Source: Thermodesulfobacteriota bacterium
GTDB taxonomy: Bacteria > Desulfobacterota > Dissulfuribacteria > Dissulfuribacterales > UBA3076
Direction of reading: 5' to 3'
NCBI GenBank assembly: GCA_003645605.1
Contig: QNAY01000005.1
Span: forward strand, 1-14,245
Length of the DNA: 14,245 nt
The position numbers were made by a program, and so were the translations under genes. The notes beneath the pieces are model-generated. The model saw only the letters and a list, made by a program, of their open reading frames with translations, made no database searches and was not told the origin of the DNA. Positions within the stretch are counted from its first letter, which is position 1, and the number at the start of each line of letters is the position of its first letter. Positions 14,236 to 14,245 of this stretch are shown here, piece after piece.

Positions 14236-14245
14236 AAAAGAGGGG

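Overview
The window looks like chromosomal DNA from a Desulfobacterota (former Deltaproteobacteria) type bacterium. This rests on gene order (xerC-hslV-hslU-argB-argD-argF on one strand, and a DUF4911 gene directly before miaB), on protein sequences typical of that group, and on short A/T-rich tandem repeats and small palindromic elements between otherwise compact operons. The phylum is an inference; nothing here fixes genus or species.

Layout, left to right. Bases 1-61 hold the start of a leftward gene cut by the window edge. Bases 62-567 have no convincing full gene but contain the first copy of a 160-bp IS66-like miniature element. An AAA+/DUF4143 ATPase gene (568-1734, minus) follows. A 395-base intergenic stretch then carries a heptamer tandem repeat and what looks like the stump of a four-helix-bundle gene. 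uvrC (plus strand) is the only confident rightward gene. It converges on a leftward pair, a PHP-domain hydrolase and a DUF151 bifunctional-nuclease-like protein, which overlap by 4 bases. The second, inverted copy of the miniature element lies exactly between uvrC and the PHP gene and supplies the stop codons of both. Next on the minus strand are DUF4911-miaB, then argB-argD-argF plus a metallo-beta-lactamase-fold (lactonase-like) gene, then xerC-hslV-hslU. The last 80 bases or so hold another palindromic repeat.

Functions. ArgB, ArgD and ArgF are arginine-biosynthesis steps 2, 4 and 6 and appear translationally coupled (GTGA and ATGA overlaps). HslV and HslU form the two-component ATP-dependent protease, with xerC just upstream as in many bacteria. 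MiaB modifies tRNA, and UvrC makes the incisions of nucleotide excision repair.

No new defence or biosynthetic system is evident; most genes are housekeeping. The most notable features are small-scale: (1) the pair of IS66-like miniature elements, one with a perfect 8-bp target duplication (AAAATTTG) and the other providing the last 17 codons of uvrC plus the stop codons of two convergent genes; (2) four perfect 8-bp repeats inside the argF start region, a possible slippage site; (3) a lactonase-like protein behind argF without the usual bridging aspartate; (4) a truncated four-helix-bundle fragment next to a heptamer repeat.
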